Below are positions 56,054 through 63,916 of a DNA stretch of 64,000 nucleotides, one piece after another. Where the stretch lies: assembly GCA_963836355.1 (NCBI GenBank), contig CAWIJO010000002.1, forward strand, positions 1-64,000, read 5' to 3'. The notes beneath the pieces were generated by a model. It was not told where the DNA came from. It searched no databases and saw only the letters and a program-made list of their open reading frames with translations. How positions within the stretch are numbered: position 1 is the stretch's first letter; every line of letters begins with the position of its first letter. The position numbers and the translations under genes were made by a program. Source of the stretch: Palsa-506 sp963836355. Lineage in GTDB: Bacteria > Actinomycetota > Actinomycetes > Streptosporangiales > Streptosporangiaceae.

Positions 56054-56962
56054 TCAGCTGGCCGGCTGCCAGAGGTGGAATGTCGCGCCCTGGTCGTCGA
56101 CGCACTCGGCGATCAGCCCGTACGGCTTGCGCTCGGTCTCGTCCGCGTGGCCGCCGGCCACCCGGACCCGCTCGACCGCAGCCCCGATGTCGTCGACGCG
56201 GTAGGACAGTTGCACCTCGGGCTCCGCGCCATCCGACGACCAGATGCCCAGCGGCGGCCTGGTCTCGTCGGTGCGCCACGTGCCGGGGTGACCGGAGGAG
56301 AACGGCACCCGTAGCACGGCCTCGTAAAACTCCTTGGCCCGGTGCGCGTCCCGCGCCACCATCGTCACGTTCGCGACGTCGCCCTGGCGCAACCCGGTGG
56401 CCTGCGCCGGCCGCCTGAGCAGCATCCAGCGGTGCCCGAATGGATCGACGATCACCGAGCCGCGGCCGTAGGGCTGATCGGCCGGCTCCCGCTCCACCGA
56501 GGCGCCGCTGCGCCGGGCCCGCTCGGTACTCGCGTCGACGTCGTCGACCTCCAGGTGGAGGGTGTGGCTGAACGTGACAGGGGAATCGGGCGCGCGCACG
56601 GGCACGTCGGGCCACAGGTCGGAAGCTTCGGCGAACATCAGCACCGCGTCGCCGATGCCGACCTCGGCGTGGCCGATCGTGCCGTCCGCGTTGACGTGGA
56701 GCTCGCCGCGGCGCTGCGCGCCGAACACCTCGACATACCAGTCCATGGCGCGCCGGGCGTCGGACACGACGATGTAGGGGGTCAGCGTCGCAGGCCAGGC
56801 GGGCTCGCGCTCGACCCGGGCAGCGACGGCCTGCTGGGACATGGTTCCTCCTGGGGCGGCGAAGACCTCCCGGGTCAGCCGCATCCGCAGCCGCCCGGCG
56901 AACTCGTGGTCGGGACCGACAGGCGTGACGGGCTCGCGCAGAGCCTCGAACGGATCCGTCAT
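56054..56962 (-). CDS. Two-domain VOC protein (PhnB/glyoxalase-like)
   Basis: 302 residues from the ATG at 56962, which overlaps the sigma-factor stop by four bases (ATGA), so the pair is translationally coupled. Residues 1-40 (MTDPFEALREPVTPVGPDHE) look like a remnant of the short protein normally encoded after such sigma factors. Domain 1 (about 55-165, LTPYIVVSDARRAMDWYVEV to VIVDPFGHRWML) is PhnB-like. Domain 2 (about 178-300, NVTMVARDAHRAKEFYEAVL to GATFHLWQP) is a second VOC domain. The operon suggests that it is produced with or controlled by the sigma factor. Its ligand is unknown. Confidence 0.8.
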   Translation of the reverse strand: MTDPFEALREPVTPVGPDHEFAGRLRMRLTREVFAAPGGTMSQQAVAARVEREPAWPATLTPYIVVSDARRAMDWYVEVFGAQRRGELHVNADGTIGHAEVGIGDAVLMFAEASDLWPDVPVRAPDSPVTFSHTLHLEVDDVDASTERARRSGASVEREPADQPYGRGSVIVDPFGHRWMLLRRPAQATGLRQGDVANVTMVARDAHRAKEFYEAVLRVPFSSGHPGTWRTDETRPPLGIWSSDGAEPEVQLSYRVDDIGAAVERVRVAGGHADETERKPYGLIAECVDDQGATFHLWQPAS

Positions 56963-57477
56963 CGCGAGCCCTCCTCTCCCTCGTAGATCCGGCGGAACGC
57001 GGCACGGGCCCGCACCAGCAGCGCCTCGGTGGCGTGCAAGGTGCGGTCCAGGTGCCGGGCCACCTCGGGCACCGGCAGCCCGTCGAGGTAGCGCAGCGTG
57101 AGCGCGGCCCGGTGATGCGCGCCGAGCCGGTCGAGCACCTCGCGGGCACGGATCCGGTCGACGACTGTCTCCCATGGGTCATTGACGAGCGCCGGCTCGC
57201 CGTTCAGCAGGCGCAATCCGCGCTGCTCCCGCCCGGCCCGCCGCCAGTGGTCGGCGAGATTGTGCCGGGCAACCCCGATCAGCCACGGGATCGACGGATC
57301 TGGCGCGCCCGGCTTGCGGACCGCGTGCACGGCGGCCAGGAACGACTCGGCCGTAAGATCCTCGGCCAGGCCAGTGTCGCCGCAGCGGGCCAGCAGGTAG
57401 CCGTAGACGTGCGGCAGCGCATCGTCATACAGCTTCAGCAGCCCGAACGCCGGGTCGGGCCGCACCCGCGGGTGCAT
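56959..57477 (-). CDS. RNA polymerase sigma factor, ECF type
   Basis: 172 residues from ATG 57477. Region 2: ALPHVYGYLLARCGDTGLAE and DLTAESFLAAVHAVRK. Region 4: VLDRLGAHHRAALTLRYLDG and LPVPEVARHLDRTLHATEAL, a clear helix-turn-helix. Spacing is typical for actinobacterial ECF sigma factors paired with VOC-domain proteins. Because it overlaps the VOC gene, the two probably form one unit. The cognate promoter was not identified. Confidence 0.85.
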   Translation of the reverse strand: MHPRVRPDPAFGLLKLYDDALPHVYGYLLARCGDTGLAEDLTAESFLAAVHAVRKPGAPDPSIPWLIGVARHNLADHWRRAGREQRGLRLLNGEPALVNDPWETVVDRIRAREVLDRLGAHHRAALTLRYLDGLPVPEVARHLDRTLHATEALLVRARAAFRRIYEGEEGSR

Positions 57478-57818
57478 CACACCCTCATCGTCGTCCGAAC
57501 GGCCGGCACTCCGACGGGCAGTGCCGAACTCCCCCGGAGGGTCACCGCGTGCCTGACCACCGTTGCGGCGCCGGCAGCAGCGAATACAGCACCGGGATGA
57601 TCGCTTCACTCTGGCGGCGATGCCCCGGAGGGCTACCGTACTGGCCGCAAAGGCAGCCGCCCTCACCGGACCGGGTCCTGGCAGCAGCCCTGTGCGCGCT
57701 GATAACCAGCGTGCTCGTCCAGTAGGCACCGGGCGCCGAGCCGCCTGATCTGGTGGGCGCTGCTGGCCGTCCGGCAACTAGCGGCGGCATACCCGCGCCG
57801 CCCGGGACGCAAGACGGG
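57478..57818. other. Intergenic stretch without recognised genes
   Basis: No domain recognised. It presumably includes the sigma-factor promoter at the left edge. Confidence 0.3.
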
Positions 57819-57957
57819 TGGCGCGCCGGGTCCGCGGCTACGAGGACCTGATCCTCAGATTCGTCACTGACCTTGCCGTGACGGAGTCACGAACAACGAG
57901 GCGGGAAAGATCAGTAAGGCCCGTCAAGGTCGGCCGATCGAATCTGCCAGTTACGTA
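57819..57957 (+). pseudogene. IS66-family transposase fragment
   Basis: VARRVRGYEDLILRFVTDLA followed by ERSVRPVKVGRS resembles the IS66 C-terminal signature (YEDLILRF, TNNEAER..RPVKV). The bases between also spell TNNEAGK in another frame, showing a frameshift. Only 45 codons remain. Confidence 0.5.
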
Positions 57958-57967
57958 GTCGCCGTTT

Positions 57968-58768
57968 CTAGATGGAGAAGACATTGTCCATCAGCTCGGC
58001 ACCAGTGGTGATCACCGGGCGCAGCTCCCGCCGGTAGACCAGGTCGGTCGTGCTGGTCTGCTTGTAGCCGGACAGCCTGGCGATCTCCTCTACCGGCACG
58101 CCGCCCGGGGACATGATGCTGACGAAAGTGTGCCGCAGCCAGAAGGTACGGGCCGCGGCTCTTCCGCATGCCGTTGGCCGCAGCACCCCGGCGGCCGCCT
58201 TGATCAGCGCCTGTGCCTGCGCCGTGGTCAGCGCCTTGGACGGCCTGCCTTCCCGCCCGGCCGGCGTCTTGACCAGCGCGGCCACGTTGCGGGCGACGAT
58301 GTCGTCGGCCTGGGCCTGCCGGATGGCCCGCACCAGGCAGTTGCGCGCGATCTGCAGCGACCGGGTCGACAGCTCACCGCTCAGCCCGGCCAGCGCCGAC
58401 CGGACCTCCGCCGCTGTCAGCTTCCGCAACTGCCGGGCCCCGATCCGGTCGGTCAGCGGCTTCACCGCCATCGCGGTACAGCGTGAGCGTCCGCTCCGAC
58501 TGCCCTGATAACCCTAGGCCAGCCAGTCGTCCACCGCCGCCCTAGACCGTGTAACTGGCCGGCGCATGGACTCCCGCCGTGATGTCGGAACGCAGGCTCT
58601 TCAGCTTCAGCCGCACGTCCTGCCTGGTCTTGCCGTAGACCTTGCGGCGGACCCGCGTCCCGTCGCCGGCATGGCCGAGCGAGACCGCACCGACATACCT
58701 GTTCTTCTCGGCATCGAAGTAGATCGAGCCCTCGCCGTGCCCGTGGCGGCTGGTTTGACCGAAGCCAT
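57968..58768 (-). pseudogene. Tyrosine integrase of an integrative element, ruined
   Basis: Start ATG 58768: MASVK, then after one shift HGEGSIYFDAEKNRYVGAVS and VYGKTRQDVRLKLKSLRSDI, the arm-binding domain of actinomycete integrases. A stop and shifts follow ASYTV. From 58471 the core domain is readable: LTDRIGARQLRKLTAAEVRS and ELSTRSLQIARNCLVRAIRQ. The catalytic domain has an internal deletion that removes the first Arg; AARTFWLRHTFVSIMS and LSGYKQTSTTDLVYRRELRP still show the His-Arg box and the Tyr. It sat beside a tRNA-Val 3' end before an element inserted between them. Confidence 0.85.
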
Positions 58769-58796
58769 GACAAACAGCCGACGACTTTGGCTTCCC

Positions 58797-58811
58797 GTTA
58801 GCCTCGCTAAC
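58797..58811. promoter_or_regulatory. Palindromic candidate operator upstream of the integrase relic
   Basis: GTTAGCCTCGCTAAC is a perfect GTTAGC-N3-GCTAAC palindrome, 29 bases upstream of the integrase start codon. Copies at 52321-52335 and, with one change, 62304-62318 are the only others I found. This position suits a repressor operator. Confidence 0.55.
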
Positions 58812-58942
58812 GACCATGCGAAGATTCGACATGGCTCTGAGCTGCGAAAACAGTGGGTCAACGACAGAACTCGCTGACTGGCGGGTTTGGCTGGTGTCGG
58901 GTGTGGTGATCCCGTGCTGGGTGGTGTGATCTCCCGGTGTTT

Positions 58943-59290
58943 TCAGGTGGTTGTGGTGTCTTTGGCCAAGATGAGTTCGGCGGCCTGGGCGGAGATGGCT
59001 TGCATCTCGGCGACGAGGTGGCGCAGTTCGCGCTGGTTGGCGGTCCATTCGGCGTAGCGGGCGGCCTGGTCGCTGGTCAGCCGGCGGGTGGTGGTCTTGC
59101 CGGCGATCTTGCGGGTGAGCTGGTAGTAGGGGCCGTGCGGGCGGGGCGGGTCTGCCTGGCAGCGGCAGCCGGGCTTGCCGCAGTAGGTGTAGCGGCGGGC
59201 CAGGCTGCCCGGGCTGATGAAGCCGGGCCCGGCGAGGCGGGCGGCCAGGTCCCGGTAGCGCCGGGTGAGCTGGTCGAGATCGTCGGCCAT
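58943..59290 (-). CDS. DUF6788-family protein of a mobile element
   Basis: 115 residues from ATG 59290 behind AAGGAT. LTRRYRDLAARLAGPGFISP, then GSLARRYTYCGKPGCRCQAD and GPYYQLTRKIAGKTTTRRLT, is the DUF6788 pattern with a conserved C-x2-..-GC-C cluster that could bind zinc. The C-terminal half is helical. Such genes recur next to transposase-type genes. It is divergent from the recombinase gene across 57 bases, so it may control that promoter or aid strand transfer. Its function has not been shown. Confidence 0.8.
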   Translation of the reverse strand: MADDLDQLTRRYRDLAARLAGPGFISPGSLARRYTYCGKPGCRCQADPPRPHGPYYQLTRKIAGKTTTRRLTSDQAARYAEWTANQRELRHLVAEMQAISAQAAELILAKDTTTT

Positions 59291-59346
59291 GATCTTATCC
59301 TTGCCGCCGGCGGGCGTGTCTTCCACCATCCCGGGCCGGACAGTAT

Positions 59347-60249
59347 ATGGGCTGTCAGATGTCGGGTGACCGGAGGCGGGCAGTGAGGACGGCGGCGGAG
59401 TCGTGGCAGGAGCCGCTGCTGGCCGCCGCCGCGATGGCGCCGCGGGAGCTGCCCCGGGCACGCTGCGTGCTGGCTTGCCTGGCGGGATTCGCGGCGGGCC
59501 GGGGGATCCCGGCATCGCCGGAGTGCTTGCTGGATTATGACGTGATCGAGGCGTTCTGCGTGGCGGGGCGTGCTGGTGCCGCGTCCTCCACGCGCGGGAC
59601 TTACCGGTCGGTGCTGTATCAGCTGGCCGGCCAGGTGCACGGCCCGGCGGGCTGCCGGGCGACGCCGTTCCCGGGGGCGAAGGCGCCGGCCCCGTATTCG
59701 CCGGGCGAGCGGGCGGGGCTGGCAGCGGTGGCCCGCGCGCAGCGCGGCCCGGCGAAACGCGCCTCGGCGCTGGCCATGGTGGTGTTCGGCATCGGGGCGG
59801 GGCTGCGGCCCGGGGAGCTCGCCGCGCTGCGCGGCACCGGAGTCACGGCCCGCGGCGGCCCGGCCGTCGTTCATGTCAGCGGCGGCCCGGCGCCCCGCAC
59901 GGTGCCCGTGGCCGCCCGTTACGCGGGCCGGGCCGCGGAGCTGGCCCGCCGCGCCGGGGACGGGTTCGTGTTCCGGCCCGGCCCCGCGGACCGGGCCGGC
60001 AAGAACTTCGTCGCCGGCTTCGCCGGCCGCCTGGCCTCCGGCCCGGACGGGCCGCTGCTGTCCGCGGGCCGGTGCCGGGCCAGCTTCATCTGCGATCATC
60101 TGGCCGCGGGCACGCCGGTCCCGGTGCTGCTGGCGATCACCGGGATCGACGAGGCCGGGTCGCTGGCTCGCTACGCCCGCCACGTCCCCGGCATCTGCCC
60201 GTCGAAAGGCGCGCTGCGGGCACGCTGGCGCGCGGAGACCCGCCGGTGA
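59347..60249 (+). CDS. Tyrosine-recombinase-like protein of the 3.24-kb element
   Basis: 300 residues from ATG 59347 (an alternative ATG is four codons on). Residues 10-110 are a helical core-binding-like domain (TRGTYRSVLYQLAG). The catalytic domain shows Arg154 in GLRPGELAAL, Arg244 in GRCRASFICDHL (the usual H..R box has lost its His) and Tyr276 in SLARYARHV. The usual LGH is TGI (265-267). The Arg-Arg-Tyr set is present but two His positions are changed, so activity is uncertain. The stop overlaps the start of the DDE-like gene by GTGA, implying coupled translation. Confidence 0.75.
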   Translation: MGCQMSGDRRRAVRTAAESWQEPLLAAAAMAPRELPRARCVLACLAGFAAGRGIPASPECLLDYDVIEAFCVAGRAGAASSTRGTYRSVLYQLAGQVHGPAGCRATPFPGAKAPAPYSPGERAGLAAVARAQRGPAKRASALAMVVFGIGAGLRPGELAALRGTGVTARGGPAVVHVSGGPAPRTVPVAARYAGRAAELARRAGDGFVFRPGPADRAGKNFVAGFAGRLASGPDGPLLSAGRCRASFICDHLAAGTPVPVLLAITGIDEAGSLARYARHVPGICPSKGALRARWRAETRR

Positions 60250-61883
60250 GCGGCGGCCTGGGCCTGCCCGCCGCGGCGGGCGCCGTCAGCGAGCAGACGG
60301 TGGCCTTCGCCGCCGGGCTCATCGACCGCAGCGGCCAGGCACCCGTCATCGAGGCCGCGCTGGCGAAGGCGACCGGGCGGCCCCGCCCGCTGCCGGCCCG
60401 CGCCGTGCTCACCGCGCTTTTGTGCCTGGCCCTTGACGACCGGCCGCTGTTCCTCACCGAGGCCACCCGGCTGCTGTTCTGCCAGCTCACCGGTGCTTCC
60501 CGGGCCCTGCTCGGCGTCACCGGCACCGCCGCCACCCACCCGGCGTTCCTGGCCGCCTACCGCCGCCTCCGCTACTGCTACCACGCCATCTTGTCAGTCA
60601 TGGATCCCTCGGCGCTGCCGAAAAACCGGCGCCTCACCCAGGATCAGCTCGCCGCGAAGACCAGGGAACTGGCCCCGGGCCAGGCCGAGGCCGCCCGCCA
60701 GCGGCTGGAAGCGTTCATCAACTCCCTGCTGGAAGCCAGCATCTCGGTCCTGACCGAGGAGGAGCGGGCAGCCTACGACGGATCAGCGGGCCTGGACGCC
60801 ACCGCGGTCCCGCTGTTCTCCCGCGGCCCGTCCCGCCGGGCCGGCCTGTGCGCCAGCGACCCCGACGGCGGCTGGTACGTCCGCGAAGGAGACCACCGCG
60901 ACCGCGAGGACAACAAGGGCAAGCCCCTGCGCAAGCTCGCCTGGGCGCTGGAAGCGACGATCGCGGCAATGGCACGCCCGCCCGGCGCCGGGCCTGCCAG
61001 CCCGAACCTGGCGATCGGCGTGGCGCTGGCCCGGCCCGGCGCCGATCCCGGCGGCACCGGCGCCCGGGTCCTGGCCTCTGCCGCCGCCCGCGGCCACCAG
61101 GCCGGCTGGCTCGGCTTCGACCGCGCCCGCACCGCCGCGCTGCCCGGCCGGTTCCACCTGCCCGCCCGGGCGCTGGGCTACAAGCCGGTCATGGACTACC
61201 GCGCCGACCAGCTCGGCATCCAGGCCACCGCCGGCGGCACCTTGCTGGCCGGGGGCAGCTGGTACTGCCCGGCGCTGCCCGAGCCGCTCATCTCGGCCAC
61301 CGCCGGCCTGCGCGACCACGCCATCGACCGGCCCGCCTACGACACGCAGATCGCCGCCCGGGCCCCTTACCGGCTCAAGCGCAAAGACGGCCCGGACGCC
61401 GACGGGTACCAGCGGCTGTCCTGCCCCGCCCTCGGCAGGCATCCCGGCCTGATGTGCCCGCTACGAGCCGCCTCACTACAGCCACGCGACGGGCGGCCCA
61501 AGGTACTCACGCCCCCGCAAGAACCGCCGAAAGCCTGCCGGCAGACCACGATCACCATCCCCCCGGACGCCGGCGCCCGCTACCGCCAGGACCTCCCCTA
61601 CGGCAGCCCGGCCTGGCACGCCCGCTACGCCACCTTGCGCAACACCATCGAAGGCCTCAACGGGCTCATCAAAGACCCCGCTCACGAGGCCCTCGCCCAG
61701 CCCGCCAGACGCCGCGTCCGCGGCATCGCCGCCCAGTCCATCTTCACCGCCCTGCTGCTGATGGCCGCCAACATCCGGAAGATCCGCGCCTGGCGGGCCC
61801 TCACCACCCGCGACAAGGCCCGCATCACCCGGCGCGCACGGCGACGGCGGGCGTCCCTGCGCGACTACCTCCCCGACGGCTAA
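60246..61883 (+). CDS. DDE-like transposase-type protein of the 3.24-kb element
   Basis: 545 residues from GTG 60246. The candidate DDE residues are Asp184 in SAGLDATAVPLF, Asp292 in GWLGFDRARTAALP and Glu469 in RNTIEGLNGLIKDPAHE, where the N-T-I-E-G-L-N-G-L-I-K pattern is like the third catalytic motif of IS1182/IS5-type enzymes. N-terminal residues 1-180 are helical (LLFCQLTGASRALLGV). The C-terminus is very basic, likely for DNA binding. It is the larger partner of an operon with a tyrosine-recombinase-like protein. It is probably the transposase of the element. The fold assignment comes from motif spacing only. Confidence 0.75.
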   Translation: MSGGLGLPAAAGAVSEQTVAFAAGLIDRSGQAPVIEAALAKATGRPRPLPARAVLTALLCLALDDRPLFLTEATRLLFCQLTGASRALLGVTGTAATHPAFLAAYRRLRYCYHAILSVMDPSALPKNRRLTQDQLAAKTRELAPGQAEAARQRLEAFINSLLEASISVLTEEERAAYDGSAGLDATAVPLFSRGPSRRAGLCASDPDGGWYVREGDHRDREDNKGKPLRKLAWALEATIAAMARPPGAGPASPNLAIGVALARPGADPGGTGARVLASAAARGHQAGWLGFDRARTAALPGRFHLPARALGYKPVMDYRADQLGIQATAGGTLLAGGSWYCPALPEPLISATAGLRDHAIDRPAYDTQIAARAPYRLKRKDGPDADGYQRLSCPALGRHPGLMCPLRAASLQPRDGRPKVLTPPQEPPKACRQTTITIPPDAGARYRQDLPYGSPAWHARYATLRNTIEGLNGLIKDPAHEALAQPARRRVRGIAAQSIFTALLLMAANIRKIRAWRALTTRDKARITRRARRRRASLRDYLPDG

Positions 61884-62097
61884 CAAGCACAAGCAGCCCT
61901 CGCCACCTCGAACCCTTCAGCCCGCCAGGTCAGCCACGCCTCAGGCCAGCCCGCAGCACCCGCAACAGGCTCACCAGCACTCCCGGCCAGGCCAGACAGC
62001 TTCAGCACCAGCGTCAGAGCCCGGCGTCATACTAAAAACCAGGTCACCGCCAGAGTTCTGTCGGCACGAGACCGGCAGTTCTGTCGGTAACCCACAG

Positions 62098-62144
62098 TGG
62101 GCGCAGCAGGGTTCGAACCTGCGGCCCCTCGCTTGTAAGGCGAG
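62098..62144 (-). pseudogene. tRNA-Val(TAC) 3' half (attachment-site-like)
   Basis: The minus strand reads an anticodon arm CTCGC-CTTACAA-GCGAG (anticodon TAC), a five-base variable loop, a T arm GCAGG-TTCGAAC-CCTGC and the acceptor 3' strand TGCGCCC plus A. The 5' half of the tRNA is missing. A tRNA 3' half next to an integrase gene is typical of an attachment site. Confidence 0.85.
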
Positions 62145-62156
62145 TTATTACAGTCG

Positions 62157-62206
62157 CTGGACGTGGCTGGACGTGGCTGGACGTGGCTGGACGTGGCTGG
62201 ACGTGG
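62157..62206. repeat. Five tandem 10-base repeats
   Basis: CTGGACGTGG occurs five times in a row, right beside the tRNA remnant. Single related units occur at 62238-62249 and 52740-52751. They could be recombinase arm-type binding sites or a simple slippage product. Confidence 0.8.
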
Positions 62207-62214
62207 CCTGCTTC

Positions 62215-62397
62215 GGCATCTGCCAGCCACGACTGCGGCTGGACGTGGCCTGGCGTGGCCTGGTGCCGGTGGTTGTTGGCTCCCCTTTTGGCTCCCCCGT
62301 TTCATTAGCGCCGCTAACCTTTCACCATACGAACGGCAGCCTGAAACTCGCTGCTGCCCGGCTATGGTGGCCCGGGGCGATCGATGACTGTGTGCCC
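62215..62397. repeat. Repeat block shared with 52.3-52.8 kb, with a palindrome
   Basis: 62215-62250 is identical to 52717-52752. ATTAGCGCCGCTAAC (62304-62318) is a palindrome of the GTTAGC-N3-GCTAAC type with one base changed. 62332-62397 resembles 52351-52419. The order of the two blocks is reversed compared with the other site. Confidence 0.75.
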
Positions 62398-62660
62398 GAT
62401 GTCCAGGTCTGAGAGCTTCGGGTCACCGCGTCAGCCGCCGGAAGACACCAGCGTAAGAGGACGTGTGTCAAGCGGTACTGCGGGGAATTCGTTGTTGATC
62501 TTGCTTCGGTGGTGCTGGCCTGGGCGGGTGCTGGTACGGCTGGCGCTTGTGGCCCCTGGTCCGGGGGTGGTTGCGGTGGCTGGGCCGTTCGCGGGCATGC
62601 TGGCGCCTGAACCGCCCCAGCTAGCGTGCGCACCTTCGTTCCTGGGAAGGCTGGCACGAC

Positions 62661-62978
62661 ATGGCGAAGACTCAGAACTACAGCGCGGAGACCAGGGGAA
62701 AGGCGATCCGGCTGGTCCGCGAGCACGCCGGTGATTACGACAGCGAGTACGCGGCGATCCGTGCGGTGGCCGGGCGGCTGGGGATGAGCGCGGAGACGCT
62801 GCGCAAGTGGCTCCGCCAGTCCGAGATCGACGCGGGGAGCGCTCCGGGGGTGACGACTGAGGAGGCCGCGCAGGTCCGCCAGCTCCGCAGGAAGGTGGCG
62901 GAGCTGGAGCGGACGATCGAGATCCTCTCGGCCGCGACGGGTTTCTTCGCGCGGGCGCACGACCCGCGACAGGGCTGA
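62661..62978 (+). CDS. IS3-family transposase OrfA
   Basis: 105 residues from ATG 62661. The N-terminal helix-turn-helix (YSAETRGKAIRLVREHAGDY to GMSAETLRKWLRQSEIDAG) is followed by a leucine-zipper-like region (RQLRRKVAELERTIEILSAA), the usual OrfA layout. The heptamer GGGTTTC at 62939-62945 lies in the right phase (G GGT TTC) for -1 slippage into orfB, so OrfAB fusion production is likely. Confidence 0.9.
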   Translation: MAKTQNYSAETRGKAIRLVREHAGDYDSEYAAIRAVAGRLGMSAETLRKWLRQSEIDAGSAPGVTTEEAAQVRQLRRKVAELERTIEILSAATGFFARAHDPRQG

Positions 62979-63019
62979 CCTGCCAGTTCATCGACGCCTT
63001 CCGGCACCGGTTCGGGGTC

Positions 63020-63916
63020 GTGCCGATCTGCCGGGCCCTGTCAGCGCAGGGCCTGGCGATCGCCCCGAGGACCTACTGGGCAAGGAGGAAGCGCCCGCCC
63101 TCGGCGCGGGCGCTGCGTGACGCTGTCGTCACCAGGCTGCTGGCTTCGGTCTTCGAGCCCGGGAAGAACGGCCGGCCGGCGCCGGAATCGCTCTATGGCG
63201 CGGTGAAGGCGTGGGGGTGGCTGCGGCGGCAGGGCGTGAGCGCGGCCAGGTGCACGGTGGAGCGGATCATGCGGGCCAACGGCTGGCGGGGCAACGTCCG
63301 CCAGGCGCGGAAGATCCGGACCACGGTGGCGAACCCGGCGGCGGAGCGGTTCCCGGACCTGGTCAGGCGCCAGTTCAAGGCGGAGGCGCCAGGACGGCTG
63401 CTGGTCGCGGACTTCACCTATCTCGCCCTGGCCGGGGGCGGGTTCGCCTACGTGGCGTTCGTGATCGACGCCTACGCGGGCACCATCCGCGGCTGGGAGT
63501 GCTCGCTGAGCAAAACGGCCAGGTTCATCCAGCGGGCGATCCGCCAGGCCATCACCCAGCTGGCCCGGCTCGGCCACCCGGTCACGGCCGGCGCCATCCA
63601 CCATTCCGACGCCGGCTCGCAATACACCAGTGTCCGGTTCACCGAGACCCTGATGCTCGCCGGGCTGGCCGGATCGATCGGTACCGTCGGGGACGCTTAC
63701 GATAACGCCCTGGCCGAAACCACCATAGGGCTATACAAATCCGAATGCGCGCGGGACGGATCGCCGTTCCGGGACGGGCCGCTCGCGACGCTGGGCGACG
63801 TGGAGAAGATCACCAGCGCCTGGGTCCACTGGTACAACAACGACCGGCTCATGCACCGCACCGGGCTGCGGCCACCCGCCGAGGCCGACCAGCGGTACTG
63901 GGCCGGCCAGGCATAA
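63020..63916 (+). CDS. IS3-family transposase OrfB (catalytic DDE part)
   Basis: From 63020 the protein has 298 residues with the rve-type DDE core: Asp131 in LLVADFTYLAL, Asp197 in HHSDAGSQYTS and Glu233 in GDAYDNALAETTIGLYKSE. Its own frame is open upstream to the slippage site, giving the bridge LTCQFIDAFRHRFGVVPICR, so the working enzyme is probably the OrfAB fusion and the internal start may be unused. All catalytic residues are intact and the ends are present, so this is the best candidate for a currently mobile element here. Confidence 0.9.
   Translation: MPICRALSAQGLAIAPRTYWARRKRPPSARALRDAVVTRLLASVFEPGKNGRPAPESLYGAVKAWGWLRRQGVSAARCTVERIMRANGWRGNVRQARKIRTTVANPAAERFPDLVRRQFKAEAPGRLLVADFTYLALAGGGFAYVAFVIDAYAGTIRGWECSLSKTARFIQRAIRQAITQLARLGHPVTAGAIHHSDAGSQYTSVRFTETLMLAGLAGSIGTVGDAYDNALAETTIGLYKSECARDGSPFRDGPLATLGDVEKITSAWVHWYNNDRLMHRTGLRPPAEADQRYWAGQA

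Larger units (their letters stand above)
58855..62093. mobile_element. 3.24-kb element with a tyrosine recombinase, a DDE-like protein and a DUF6788 gene
   Basis: Left end GGGTCAACGACAGAACT (58855-58871) and right end, reverse complement GGGTTACCGACAGAACT (62077-62093), are 17-base inverted repeats with two mismatches. A second internal copy of GACAGAACT lies at 62053-62065. ACAGT flanks both sides directly (58850-58854 and 62094-62098), a 5-base target duplication. Between the ends lie DUF6788 (minus) and the overlapping recombinase and DDE-like genes (plus). Removal of the element would rejoin the integrase region to the tRNA-Val 3' half. Confidence 0.85.

Noticed and set aside
62157..62206. 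Tandem 10-base repeats as a CRISPR array
   Set aside because: The units follow each other without spacers and no cas genes are present.
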